NCBI RefSeq assembly: GCF_004359215.1
Contig: NC_090624.1
Coordinates: forward strand, 2,311,066 to 2,375,065
Direction: 5' to 3'
From: Bremia lactucae
Taxonomy: Eukaryota > Oomycota > Peronosporomycetes > Peronosporales > Peronosporaceae
Length of the DNA stretch: 64,000 bases
This document shows, one piece after another, positions 12,679 through 22,659 of this stretch. Position numbers and translations under genes: made by a program. The notes under the pieces are model-generated. The model was not told the DNA's origin, did not search any database, and worked only from the letters and a program-made list of their open reading frames with translations. Position 1 is the stretch's first letter. Each line of letters opens with the position of its first letter.

Positions 12679-13815
12679 ATGGACGCGCTAAACTCGTTGT
12701 GCTTCACGGCATCGTCTTTTTCGCTATGCAGCTATCGCTCCGAAGAGCCGCATCTCTTATCGGTACCCGTGTCCAAACCCAAGCCAAATTCGTCCGTGAC
12801 AATCCTCCCAGCGCCTGGAAGCAGCACGAGTGTCTACGTCCCCTCTGCAAGCGCGAGAGATAGCGTACTCACACATTACGCGAACGAAGCCCTGGAGAAG
12901 ACGAACTCGAAACAGACTCCGGGACTTGGTCCAACTCGCCTTCCAAGCAAGAGAAAGCGCTGTAACGTAGAAGACGACTTGACACTCACACGAACGAAGC
13001 GGAAGGCCAGTACGGACTATCTTCGTAAAGGTCAATGGACTACGACAGAGGAACGACTCGCGCGTCTCTTGATCGAGGCGTTTGAAGAAGGGTATTTGCC
13101 CATTTACACGGGCATTCGACTCCGTGGGTACTTGGCCGTGCAATTGCAATGCGACCCCATGCGTGTATCCAAGAAATTATGTGCTGGCACCATTGATGGT
13201 AAAATCATGCCAAAGAATTATGGGCAGCAGAAGTTTAAACTTCGCAAGAAAAGTCTCTGGGACGCGAATGAAGCAGCACGTCGGATTTCCGAGCTCGAGG
13301 GGCTTACAATTGCGATGTGGGCCGAAGCACGAATGAGGAAACCGTCGTTCTTGACGCTGTCGAGTACGTGTACGCTCAAGAATCGACGGCACGGGGACGA
13401 CGAGAGCGACGTGGTGGTGTCGCCACCAAGCCCTGGTTTAAGCTGTTCTCCGGCGTCGACGCTTACGGTTTTGAAGCAAGAGAAGTTTCCTATTATCTAT
13501 TTAAATTTATCAAATTTAAAGCACTATTCGGGTCGAGGCGATACGAGCGATAGCGATCCAGCTTCAAAGGATTCCGACTCGGACGCGGAGCCCGTGCGAT
13601 TGGATGGCGAGTCCCTGCAGGCAGCCTATGATCTGCTCACGTTGTGCAGTCCTCGAGGCACTGTGACAATGCACAATACCAAGAAGATCAATGTGGCTTC
13701 TGACGTCGCTGCTACGAATAAATCTACCATGAACAAGTTGGTCGATTACGTGTCGAGTAAACCATCTTCGACGGACTGTGCAAAAGAGGGATTCCCATTG
13801 AAAGGTTTGGTTTGA
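12679..13815 (+). CDS. Stramenopile-type protein of unknown function, probably nuclear
   Basis: 378 residues from the first ATG (MDALNSLCF); the frame is open further upstream but without an ATG. Residues roughly 95-230 hold a basic stretch (PSKRKRCN, RTKRK) and then a compact domain: KGQWTTTEERLARLLIEAFEEG, LRGYLAVQLQCDPMRVSKKL and KKSLWDANEAARRI. The W-TxEE-LI-EF-G... RxxL...CxPMR(I/V)SKK pattern is one I associate with a recurring, uncharacterised family in oomycetes and diatoms. It looks like a Myb/SANT-like helical module, but that is inference. The C-terminal third is Ser/Asp-rich (SDSDPASKDSDSD) and probably disordered. No membrane segment or signal peptide is seen. A chromatin or transcription role is plausible but unproven. 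Confidence 0.7.
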   Translation: MDALNSLCFTASSFSLCSYRSEEPHLLSVPVSKPKPNSSVTILPAPGSSTSVYVPSASARDSVLTHYANEALEKTNSKQTPGLGPTRLPSKRKRCNVEDDLTLTRTKRKASTDYLRKGQWTTTEERLARLLIEAFEEGYLPIYTGIRLRGYLAVQLQCDPMRVSKKLCAGTIDGKIMPKNYGQQKFKLRKKSLWDANEAARRISELEGLTIAMWAEARMRKPSFLTLSSTCTLKNRRHGDDESDVVVSPPSPGLSCSPASTLTVLKQEKFPIIYLNLSNLKHYSGRGDTSDSDPASKDSDSDAEPVRLDGESLQAAYDLLTLCSPRGTVTMHNTKKINVASDVAATNKSTMNKLVDYVSSKPSSTDCAKEGFPLKGLV

Positions 13816-14082
13816 AAAGATATCCAGAGTGTAGCTACGTGCACGAAGGAAGAAGTTGGTGAGGTGCAATGGATTGAAACGAGCAGCAAGTTTTCGAGTG
13901 GAAAGACTTTAAGGAGACGATGCTAGAACTATTGTGACGGTTTTGGTGTAGCGGCACACCATATAAATAGGATTGTAAAAAGCTTTATTCGTGGAAACGG
14001 AATTTCTTAATTATTTCCAATGTGATTCAAAAATTTGTTTTAATGCCAAGACTTTATCCTCAAAACGTCGCTCTCGGGTGGG
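13816..14082. other. Short intergenic spacer
   Basis: 267 bp between the gene ending at 13815 and the phosphatidylserine synthase ATG. No feature is recognised beyond a TTATTTCCAATGT stretch that might be a weak initiator. Confidence 0.4.
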
Positions 14083-15706
14083 ATGGCAGCAGGTTCCACG
14101 CGCTCGTCGCTGCGGCAACGCAAGGTACACGCCCCGTCGGCTTTTACCGTCCAAGACGAACATAAGGATCGCGTGGACGCACATGTATCGAGCGAAAAGC
14201 GATTCAAGTCGCGACCGGAGAGCTGGACCTACAACACGTTCCGAGCCACTCATGGCAGCGACGTCGAAGGGCTGCTGCTTTTTCCCGAGCAGCCGCGCCA
14301 GATCTTTGTGCTACTTATCGTAGTCGTTGCTTTCTCGTACTACTCCTTCACGCACGATTCGCAGGATGCCGTACAAAACGTGCGCAATGCACTTTTCGCT
14401 GCCATTGGGATCTTCCTGGTCTATTGCTTTCTGCAAACACGCGACGGTCTCATGATGCGCCCTCACCCTGGCGTATGGCGTGTGGTGCACGGATGTTCTG
14501 TTGTCTACTTGTTGCTATTAGCAGCCATGCTCGTACAGAATCGAGAGAGTGCGATAAAGGGCATGCAATTCTTGTTCCCGGAAGTCGGTAGTCGACCTAG
14601 GACCCCAATTGTCGCTAAGCTTCAATGTGACATGAATTTCGAGGTTTGTACCCAATTATAAAAGGGAGCAATGATAGGTTAAAAATAATGAAGCTGTGAC
14701 ACCTATAGTCACTGACGCGGGGAATGACAAGCATCTGGTTTCTTGCTCACATGACGGGCTGGTGGGGCAAAATGTGCATGTTTCGAGATTGGCGCTTTTG
14801 CTGGATGTTGAGCATTGCGTTTGAGCTATTGGAGCTTGCATTCCAATTTGTGATTCCGGACTTTCAAGAGTGTTGGTACGTATGCTTTAGAATGGCCGAG
14901 AGAGGATGTTTAACTAATTTCGAGAGCTTGCAGGTGGGACTCGGTGTTGTTGGACTTATTAGGTGCCAACATCTTGGGCATGTGCCTCGGTCGCGTAACG
15001 CTATGGATGCTCGAGTCGAAAGAGTACGATTGGCCCGGTCGTCGAGGCAAGAAGATGGGCTACATTCGCTTAGCACTCAATCAATTCACGCCATTTCGAT
15101 GGGAGGAGTATCATTGGGAAGTCTTTTCAAGTTTTCATCGATTCGCAGCAATTCTGTTTGCTTTTGTCATGTGTCTCGTTTCGGAACTCAATGCGTTTTT
15201 CATGCTCACAACTTTACGCATTCCTAAAGAGAGTCGATTCAACTCGTACCGCCTTTTTCTCGTGTTTTTGCTGGGAATTCCTGCAGCTGCTGAGGTGGGG
15301 TGGCTAGCTTGAAAAAAGGCGAAAAATGTCCTTTTGTATGTAATTTGACTAACGCTGTCTAGTGCCTGTATAGTACTATGAATTCATCACGAACCCGGCA
15401 TGCTGGCGGCTTGGACAGAATGCATGGATGATCCTTTCCATTGCGACATTTGAAGTTCTCGTGTGGGTTAAATTCTCGGCAAATGGCGAGCTATTTACCA
15501 AACCACCACCACCAATGGTGATGTACCCAATCTTGGCTTTTTTCGTCATGTTTTCAGTCTGGATGCTGCTTTTTTTTCGTAAAGAAAAGCAGCGACCTGG
15601 TTTGCAACGGTCGCGTACTCAAGTCCTTAGCTGGAGTTATCTGGACGTGCTGTTCTGGGCCTCCTTCGCGCCATTCCTTTTCTTGGCTTCACAGTGGGCA
15701 TTTTAA
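14083..15706 (+). CDS. Phosphatidylserine synthase (base-exchange type), 4 exons
   Basis: Exons 14083-14643, 14709-14875, 14934-15294 and 15374-15706 give 473 residues. Introns of 65, 58 and 79 bp are all GT-AG and in frame. The family exchanges serine for the head group of phosphatidylcholine or phosphatidylethanolamine in the ER membrane. Family landmarks are AHMTGWWGKMCMFRDWRFCW, FQECWWDSVLLD (joined across the second intron), and GYIRLALNQFTPFRW/EYHWE. The rest is a chain of hydrophobic segments: two near 75-120, one near 145-165, then several after residue 200, ending in FLASQWAF. The N-terminal 70 residues are hydrophilic and cytosolic by inference. The start is the first in-frame ATG. 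An alternative acceptor at 15361-15362 would break the frame. Confidence 0.92.
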
Positions 15707-15955
15707 TGACTGTTGAAAGCGATTGCTAACAATAATTATAACATACAGAAAGAAATACACTTTTTTGTTTACTTTATACATACACAGATTTTACTTATTC
15801 GAGGGCTCGTCAGTTTTTAATAATTACTAATTGAAATCCTTCTCTAAATATCAGAAAACCTCTCGACGAGCATTCTCTTTCATGCAAACAGTACGACTTT
15901 TACTTCCGGTACCACGTACCAGCGCCGAGAAACAGCGTCGTGACCCCCCTGTCGA

Positions 15956-16831
15956 ATGCCCTCTACCAAAGCTGCAAACGTATCTCCAGCTACCTCAGCG
16001 GCGACAAACCACCACGAAACGTCCGCAAGTAGCGCCGCCTCCCGCAAGCGCGTCTTTACCTTTCAAAAGCGGTGGCTACACTCGCTCCCAATCGTCGAGC
16101 GCGCGCTGTTTGAGTCCGAGCTCACTGGGCGTGTCCCGAAAGCCTTGCACACACCCGCTGACGCTTCGTCCACCGCCGCAGTGAAAGACGAATCAATTGC
16201 AACGGCGCAAAATGTAATCGTGTGCATGCTTTGCGACGATCCTGCGTCCAAGCGCGAGCCCACGAAGATCTGGAATCGTCTTAATTGTCGCCGAGGTCGC
16301 ATCGAAAATCATTTGATGAGCAAACATCCGGAATTCATGCGATTGCTTAAATACAAACGCGAAGCCGAAGGCGATGTGGCCGTGCAATTATTTTTACAAA
16401 GTTTGCGGGAAGGTCGGTGCAATCTTCGCACTGAGATTGACACGGGATTGTACAGCCAATTGGCTATCAATGCTTCCAGTCCGCTTCCAAGTGGCACTGA
16501 GACGTCTGCGCTGTTCAAGCGTTCGTATAGCGAGTATATGAATGTGCTGGAATTGCATACTGAAGGAAGCCATCGCAAACGTTTCAAAAGCTCGACTTCT
16601 TCCCTTGTTTCGGAACACGCAACAACCCCCACGACGCCTTTAATCACTTCTGTAGGCGGCACCTTAATGCCCTTGCATCAAGCGATCACGGAAGACAACA
16701 GTGTGCTGTACCAAGAAGCTTTACCGTTGTCGCAGTGGCAGACGGTCTTTGCGAACAAATTGGTGCGTTCTCGTAGTAGCAATAACGCAATTTTGTTTGA
16801 CCCCTTACCGAGTGTATGTATGGCTCGATAA
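15956..16831 (+). CDS. BED/C2H2-like zinc-finger protein, possibly 5' part of a fusion
   Basis: 291 residues. After a Ser/Ala-rich N-terminus comes a basic segment with RKRVFTFQKRW, then VCMLCDDP, a stretch of about 28 residues, and HLMSKHPEF. The C-x2-C...H-x4-H spacing is that of a BED-type zinc finger, found in chromatin proteins and domesticated transposases. After the finger are helical segments and a basic HRKRFK motif. The frame stops at 16829-16831, only after overlapping the start of an SDR-like frame (16813-17630). Either the two are separate genes, or a 2-nt indel or short intron near 16701-16812 joins them. Confidence 0.65.
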   Translation: MPSTKAANVSPATSAATNHHETSASSAASRKRVFTFQKRWLHSLPIVERALFESELTGRVPKALHTPADASSTAAVKDESIATAQNVIVCMLCDDPASKREPTKIWNRLNCRRGRIENHLMSKHPEFMRLLKYKREAEGDVAVQLFLQSLREGRCNLRTEIDTGLYSQLAINASSPLPSGTETSALFKRSYSEYMNVLELHTEGSHRKRFKSSTSSLVSEHATTPTTPLITSVGGTLMPLHQAITEDNSVLYQEALPLSQWQTVFANKLVRSRSSNNAILFDPLPSVCMAR

Positions 16832-17630
16832 GGTCGTCGTGACAGGTGGAGATAACAACGTGATCGCGTTTGTTGCGACGCAATTGTGGCTCCTAGGAGC
16901 AAATGTGTTGCTTACGTTCACGTACGTATGAGTGTTTGCCATACTCGTGCACGATAGTGGCTAATTGATTGAATGTAGCACCATGTCTGCGGTCGATGAA
17001 TTCAATACAAAACACATTGGTCGATTTCCCGATCCGTCCGAAAGCGACAAAAGTCCTCGTGGTGTGATGCTACCCATGCTAAGTTCATTTCAAAGTGTTA
17101 AAACCATTCACGAGTGGTGTACGTCGATTGCTTCCAAGTACCAACGCGTCGATTATTTGATTAATTATGCCGAATCGGACGTTGTCGAGGCATTTGCAAC
17201 GGCAGAAGAATCGACTCGTAGCGTCTCGACGTACGTATCGTGGTTACTGTTGTCGTTTGTGGACAATTTGATTGATAAAAGGTGTATCGATGAAAGGTTT
17301 CTAGAAATTTTGTGTGAAGCAATGGCGTCCACGTGCTTTCCTGATCGTGTTCCTGACGACGAGTCGTGGTCACTTGCGAGCAATGGGACAATTGTGAACA
17401 TTGCGTCGTTGTCCGAGGAGACCTTGTTGGAGCCATTGGTGAAAAGGATGGCCACGAAGCTGCAATCGCGCCATGTGCAGTTGAATTGCATCTTATTGCC
17501 AATGCAGTCGATTGCAGAGAGGGAGTTGGTGCATTCCGAGGGCATTGCGACGCTGTCGCATACGATTTTGTTCCTTTTGTCGCCATTGAGTCGATTCGTG
17601 TCAGGAAGTGTCTTACGTGTGGGAGGGTAG
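16813..17630 (+). CDS. Short-chain dehydrogenase/reductase-like protein, degenerate motifs, start unresolved
   Basis: Exons 16813(?)-16921 and 16979-17630, with a 57-bp GT-AG intron joining TFT to TMSAVDEF. The layout is that of an SDR Rossmann fold: beta-1/glycine loop as KVVVTGGDNN, then DYLINYAES at the NAG position, NGTIVNIASLSEE at the beta-5 Ser position, and a C-terminal FVSGSVLRVGG, the usual 'itGxxxxvdGG' end. The glycine loop lacks the GxG spacing, NAG reads NYA, and no clear YxxxK pair is visible, so it may be a non-catalytic relative. No good ATG precedes the Rossmann start in this frame; the first clear ATG (16983) would remove it. This supports expression as the 3' part of the gene starting at 15956. 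Confidence 0.6.
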
Positions 17631-17811
17631 TCAGTATCGGAGTTTTTGTTGTAGCTGTTGCTTTGTGAATGTGGTTGTGAATAGAAAGGCTTGAAGAAGA
17701 ATATTCGGTGAAACCATCTGTTTTTGCGCCTTTCTTCCAAACAGACGGCCTGGTCTCACGAATGAAGCCACCGACGCATCGAGTCAGAAGCGGTCCTAGC
17801 GACTTATAGAC

Positions 17812-18190
17812 TTACGACGCTTGCGCTTCTAGAACAAAAGGTTGGATAAGTATTAATTCGTACGAAGCGTTAATGGTAGAGGCTTTTGGCGCATGGATTG
17901 CCGAGGTTGCTTTATTTGTACACTTTGTTGAATCTTTTTTTAAAAACCAAATTTGCTGCTCTACCCCGTCACGTAGAATAGCTTCACGCCCTCCTTTGCT
18001 CTTGTTGACGCTTGCGAAGTGCAACACGAACCCTAGTCTGGCGATAGTCTCCAAGGCACGAAAATCGAAGCGGCGTCGAGAAGCCAGCTGATTAATCTCC
18101 GAGCCTTCACTTGTCAGTTCGAAGCCACTTCTTCTGCTCAATCAAGTCAGATAACTCCAGTAATAAACGAGGCAGTTTAGATTAGATGCG
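17812..18190 (-). pseudogene. Possible broken host gene, unknown
   Basis: Two minus-strand frames look protein-like and abut: LLLELSDLIEQKKWLRTDK (18185-18120), then GSEINQLASRRRFDFRALE... ASVNKSKGGREAILRDG (18110-17930), ending at a stop at 17812. Composition is coding-like, with a helix-forming leucine-rich start. No ATG initiates either frame and a single frameshift would be needed to connect them. No family recognised. It may be a relic or an exon of an unannotated gene. Confidence 0.3.
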
Positions 18191-18320
18191 GACACCTTTT
18201 GCGTTAAAAATGACCAGGCCTCCCTTTTTCAAAAAAAGATGCAGACACAGGAAGCTATTCGTTTTCTGTTTTTGCGGCGTACGTAGCGATTTGCTCGCGT
18301 GTTACTCGCACGTTTGAGCT

Positions 18321-18560
18321 ATGCTCAGACGCCCAGCTGTTCCATACAGTAATTCATTGAATCGGCACTTCGAACGTGCGCGTAGAAGCCATGGAGACGC
18401 CCACGTACAGTATCACGAACGCCGCGAGGAAAGCCCCATGAGCTCTCCCGCACAGGCGTTGCCGTCACCCCCGGAGCATTCATTGAATCGTTTTATTAAA
18501 ACACAAAAGTTCCATCTCAACGAGGAAAAAAAAACAATGGCATTATCGTACATAGGTTAG
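18321..18560 (+). CDS. Small hypothetical ORF
   Basis: 79 codons beginning with ATG, rich in Arg, Ser, His and Pro, with no signal peptide, membrane segment or known motif. It ends before the initiator at 18629, so it is not part of the PDZ transcript. It could be a chance frame; there is no positive evidence of expression. Confidence 0.2.
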   Translation: MLRRPAVPYSNSLNRHFERARRSHGDAHVQYHERREESPMSSPAQALPSPPEHSLNRFIKTQKFHLNEEKKTMALSYIG

Positions 18561-18628
18561 CGATCTGACTCGTTGAAGACAAGTGCAGGTCGCGAGAATT
18601 GTGTGTTTTTCTTTTTTTCGCACATTTG

Positions 18629-18645
18629 CCCTCATTTTCCATTTT
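18629..18645 (+). promoter_or_regulatory. Oomycete Inr + FPR core promoter of the PDZ gene
   Basis: CCTCATTTTCCATTTTC matches the published oomycete initiator/flanking-promoter consensus (TCATTYBNCAWTTT) at every defined position. It lies about 95 bp before the ATG at 18740, a normal leader length, and supports that start codon. Confidence 0.75.
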
Positions 18646-18739
18646 CGTGTGATCGGTCGAAATCACTGCATTGATTCGCTCAATCTCGATACATTTGGAT
18701 AAAAAACACTTCCCCATCGCGTTGTATAAATCAGGTCCC

Positions 18740-19480
18740 ATGCGCGATAAAAGACCGCCACAAACACCTCAAGAGGTACAAAACACTACGGCCCCAAGCA
18801 TCCCCGTGCGCCCACGATCGAACACGACAAGCCGCACGACTCGTCGCTCTCGTCGCGATACTGTGGCGGCAACCTCGTTTGTCACTGTTGCCACTACCGC
18901 GTCGCTTTCGCGGGCCTCAGCGCTACGTACAGTGGAGATTCTATGGGAAGGCCGTACGGCTCTTGGCTTTACGCTCAAGCGAAAGCGCACTGGCACAATC
19001 CTCGTGAGTACTTTGACACGAGAAGCACTTGAAAGTACCTCGCTGAAGATTGGAAGCGAGCTTCGACTTGTTGGCGGATTCCCAGTCAGTAGCCTCACGC
19101 TTGAGGACGTGAAGAAGGTTATTCTTAGGGCTCCAAAGCCCGTGAGTCTTGTCTTTCTTAACGCCGAAAATGTGATACTTGGTCCTGTACATCCTATAAA
19201 CGACTTTAATGACTTTTCAAGTATACAATTCCTTCCTTCGACGTCTCTACGACGCAGTACTAGCATGTGCACGCGCGTTTATCCAAGTGACGAGAGCGAC
19301 AGTGACAAATCGACGGCCTTGGCACCGTCGTTCTGCCATTCGCCATCAAAACGCCACGAGTCGAAGAAACGCAAAGTCTCGAAGCTCCAAGCAGCATTAA
19401 GTCGGCTTAATCAATTGCTTCATCGTCCTGTGCGGCAGGCAGGCTTGCATTTTGGCGCCAATACGAGCATTGTTGTCTAG
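18740..19480 (+). CDS. PDZ-domain protein
   Basis: 246 residues. The first ATG downstream of the initiator at 18629 gives MRDKRPP. An Arg/Thr/Ser-rich N-terminus precedes a PDZ domain at about 65-145: RTVEILWEGRTALGFTLKRK (the carboxylate-binding loop is ALGF rather than GLGF), then TILVSTLTRE, LKIGSELRLVGGFPVSSLTLEDVKKVI and PVSLVFL. PDZ domains bind C-terminal peptides. The tail has a Ser/Asp acid patch (SDESDSDK) followed by a basic segment (SKRHESKKRK) that could be a nuclear signal. It converges on the kinase gene at 19589, 108 bp away. Confidence 0.8.
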   Translation: MRDKRPPQTPQEVQNTTAPSIPVRPRSNTTSRTTRRSRRDTVAATSFVTVATTASLSRASALRTVEILWEGRTALGFTLKRKRTGTILVSTLTREALESTSLKIGSELRLVGGFPVSSLTLEDVKKVILRAPKPVSLVFLNAENVILGPVHPINDFNDFSSIQFLPSTSLRRSTSMCTRVYPSDESDSDKSTALAPSFCHSPSKRHESKKRKVSKLQAALSRLNQLLHRPVRQAGLHFGANTSIVV

Positions 19481-19588
19481 ATGGCTCGCAAATGTAAAAA
19501 ACGTTTTAAACATGAAATACAACACCCTTTGTGACAAGTGTGGTTTTTAACAAAAGGATTTTTACGTTTTGTAGTATTGGCGAAAAGG

Positions 19589-21370
19589 TTATTGGCTTTC
19601 CAATTGTCTGGATGGAAAGCGACTAGATGCGTGCGCAGGAAGGCGAAACAAGTGACGAAAATCCTCCAAATCAATGCGTTTTTGGCTTAAATGGTCAGCC
19701 GATTGAAAACACTCGATGAAAGAATCGTTTCGGAACGAATGCAGAAGCTCGCCTGTAGTTTGAAACAGAGGTAACGTGGCCACGTTTAAAACCGTCACGT
19801 ACCCGTCGTGGTCCTGATCAAGGTTATAAAACACGTGATTTAAACAAGAAGCAAACGTTTTCATCTCGTCGTGCTGTAATTGTGGCCAATCGAGCAATGC
19901 TGCACTAACCTCATCCTTGGACAATCGACCGTCGCTATTAAGATCAAGCAAGTGTACAAATCCTCTCACTTCGCCTTGTGTCAAGTGATACCCATTCGCA
20001 GCCACGTACCCTGCAAATTCTTCGAACCCCACGCCTTTTGTGTCATTAGTACAAAACACGGTCGAAAACCGTCCCAAGACCGCTTCTTTCATGTAAAGTG
20101 GTAATAATCGTGTTACTTCATATAAAACAACCTGCTGAAACCGATTTAAAGACCGGTACAATTGTAATCGCTGTACCAAGGTACCCTTTAAAGCTGGCTC
20201 GGAAATTTCTTTACTCGCCATTGATGAAGTCAAGGGCACTGTACTTGACGAGAGCCACGGGTGTTGAAGTGCCGCTTTGGCACTTAAACGTTTACTCTCG
20301 TCACGTTCCAGTAATTGGCTTAGTAAAGTCTTGGCTTCGTTTGAAATGCCTGGCCACGGAGACGACGTCACATCAATTGTATTGTGTTTAATACATTCGT
20401 TTAAAAGCGGTCCTGATTCAAATGGAAAGTGGCCACTTAAAAGGCGATACAGAATTACGCCACAACTCCAGAGATCGGATGGAAAGGAATAGTTGTGGCA
20501 AAGCACTTCGGGAGCTGTATAGACAGGAGTGCCGCGAATGTCTTTTAAAACTTCGCCTTTGTTTAAAAATACGGCACTACCAAAATCCGTGAGTTTTAAT
20601 GGACTATTGTGTTTTTTATCGGCTCGTAAAAAGTTTTCGAGTTTTAAATCGCGGTGAAGGATTTGCAAAGAATGGCAGTGCGAAACCACGTGCAAAATCT
20701 CGCGCATGTATTTTTTTGCTTGCTCTTCTTGCAGTGGCTCTCCTTTTAACGCCCAGGCATCGTTATTGCAACACTGCTCCATGACGAAAAAAACAGTGGT
20801 TTGATCCTCATATGTCCCGAATAAGTGCACAACCTGAAGTGTACCACTTAATATATCCATCATGTGGGCTTCCTGAAGTAACGCGATATAGTCGTTTCGA
20901 CATCGAACTCGCGACTTGGGTACAACTTTCACTGCCAAATCTAATTGAACCTCATGTGTACCCTGACATTTTTTTGGCACGGCACGATACACGTCTCCAA
21001 AAGTTCCTGCTCCTAACTTGTGGCCAAGTGTATACTTATCATGAAACGTCCGAGGCCAATGAAAGTCCAAGTCCTCTGGCTTTGTAAAAAAAGTTGCTGC
21101 ATCGAGGGCCAATTGCTGCACCTTGGGGTACGGTAGTAACTTGTCCATGTACCCTCGCCAACTCTTTCGAATGCTGCCATAATTGCAATTGAACGGCTGC
21201 CGAGACGCTGACCAGTGGATGGGAGGACTAGCGAGTGTTGACGTTGCGGTGGCCTCTGCTTGCTGTGGGCATTGACGCTTTGTATCGGACATGACAAAGC
21301 GGTTTGTGAGGTGGGAGAGGTCCGAATGCGTGCGCGACGGGCGAAACAAAGCGGGAGGGATAGCCTTCAT
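19589..21370 (-). CDS. Calcium-dependent protein kinase-like (kinase + EF-hands)
   Basis: 593 residues from the first ATG, MKAIPPALF. The frame is open 5' to GTG at 21386-21388, which would give MGISPS. An N-terminal extension of about 112 residues precedes a kinase domain (113-~375): GAGTFGDVY, Lys148 (AVKVV), HRDLKLENFL, DFGSA, RGTPVYTAPE and [16 protein letters not shown] junction segment with EPALKGTLVQRL follows, then EF-hand loops DLNSDGRLSKDE and DQDHDGYVTVLN; NDTKGVGFEEF is a degenerate third. This is the CDPK architecture of plants and protists, coupling calcium to phosphorylation. The gene has no introns. Its activation loop is short, with no acidic RD-type phospho-cluster visible. 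Confidence 0.88.
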   Translation of the reverse strand: MKAIPPALFRPSRTHSDLSHLTNRFVMSDTKRQCPQQAEATATSTLASPPIHWSASRQPFNCNYGSIRKSWRGYMDKLLPYPKVQQLALDAATFFTKPEDLDFHWPRTFHDKYTLGHKLGAGTFGDVYRAVPKKCQGTHEVQLDLAVKVVPKSRVRCRNDYIALLQEAHMMDILSGTLQVVHLFGTYEDQTTVFFVMEQCCNNDAWALKGEPLQEEQAKKYMREILHVVSHCHSLQILHRDLKLENFLRADKKHNSPLKLTDFGSAVFLNKGEVLKDIRGTPVYTAPEVLCHNYSFPSDLWSCGVILYRLLSGHFPFESGPLLNECIKHNTIDVTSSPWPGISNEAKTLLSQLLERDESKRLSAKAALQHPWLSSSTVPLTSSMASKEISEPALKGTLVQRLQLYRSLNRFQQVVLYEVTRLLPLYMKEAVLGRFSTVFCTNDTKGVGFEEFAGYVAANGYHLTQGEVRGFVHLLDLNSDGRLSKDEVSAALLDWPQLQHDEMKTFASCLNHVFYNLDQDHDGYVTVLNVATLPLFQTTGELLHSFRNDSFIECFQSADHLSQKRIDLEDFRHLFRLPAHASSRFPSRQLESQ

Positions 21371-21731
21371 TGAAGGCGAGATACCCACGTCGGTAGGTCC
21401 ACTTAATTATACACTGACTTTATCCTCCTGACGACATTATGATGATCATGGCTACCTTTTTTAATTGGATGCAAATTTTATTACTTTTCTTGCGTCTATA
21501 TATATAGATATAGTATGGATGGAGGAAAAACAATTATTTAGTTGTCCTATTGCTTATATTAAAACCACTATAGTTATGACGTTTCGAAGTGATCTACTTT
21601 TTGCATTTTGTTTTAGGCAGGCGACGATAAATCAAAAACACAAATGCCATTGTCGATAATGATGAGGAATCGCATTCACGGCAGACAAGAGAGATTGTCT
21701 TTTGCGTCATTAACATACAGTATTCGACGTC
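21371..21731. other. Spacer upstream of the kinase gene
   Basis: AT-rich DNA that should contain the promoter of the minus-strand kinase. No clear Inr/FPR match was found. Confidence 0.4.
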
Positions 21732-22137
21732 GGTAAGGCGGTTGGTGAATCATTGTTGTGGTACATTTACTGTATGGGTGAAATACCCTTTTTGTTCTGT
21801 TTAAAATTAGATAATTGCTAAAATCCCAAATGAAATGTAATTATATCTGGCGGCCAAAATCTATTTAAAATTAGCTAGGGTCAGGTTTTAGATTTAAATA
21901 AGTAAATTAAGTTCAGTTCCCCTTCAGATCCCAAAGCGTCTAGTGCCTTCCTCAGGCTTGCGTATTGATCTGTGAGAGATAGAAGCCTTTCTAAGGTGCA
22001 TACTCTTGGACAATAATTGCCAATTGGTCTTACGAACCTCTGAATTCCTTAAACTAGGGATTGACTAAGCTCGAAGAGCTTGTACGACTCCCTGAGTTCT
22101 TAAGCCTATAAGTTCTATAGAAACAAGAGGCGCTTTG
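21732..22137. repeat. LTR-like repeat R1, truncated copy
   Basis: Matches 55285-55695 over most of its length. Shared blocks include 'ttgttgtggta', 'gcctttctaaggt', 'gatctgtgagagatagaagcc' and 'cctgag'. It stops exactly where the LTR of gypsy A begins (22138), so A inserted into this repeat. The other side of R1 is not found beyond 30298, so the right flank was lost or rearranged. Confidence 0.65.
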
Positions 22138-22632
22138 TGTAACAGGGCACTGCCGACTTGTACTGCTTCAATGCAAGTCCACTTTGTTCTGCTTCAGTAC
22201 AAGTCCACTTTGAACCACTTCAGTGCAATTGGTGCCACACGTCACTTCACGTACACTAGTACATGCGGAGGAAGACTCTCTTTAAAGCACTTGCTTTAAA
22301 GAGTGCTAAAAGTAGACTGTATTTAATTTTATTATGTTCTTCTGCTTCTATCTATTGTTTACTAGCTTGATCAAATAATATACAAAACACGTAATAAAGT
22401 CTTATCTGTCTCCCACTTTGCGCGCGTCCAGTGCTGACTGGACCGCGGAGAATGTTGATGTAATGGTCGATATCTGCCAATGGATTAGCTTTTAGAATAT
22501 TACCATTTTAAGTAATATTCTTCAAGTATTACCATATAAAGCAATATTTTTCAAATATTATCTACGTTCTAGATAATTGATTAATTAACAAATTTAAAGT
22601 GTTAATTTAATGTAACGAAACGCCCCGTTACA
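22138..22632 (-). repeat. Gypsy A 3' LTR
   Basis: 495 bp bounded by TGTAAC and GTTACA, so the termini are perfect inverted repeats. It contains a hairpin at 22278-22303 (CTCTTTAAAGC, 4-nt loop), kept in slightly worn form in the other LTR. Confidence 0.85.
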
Positions 22633-22659
22633 TCACACCCTCTTCAATTCTATCGCATG

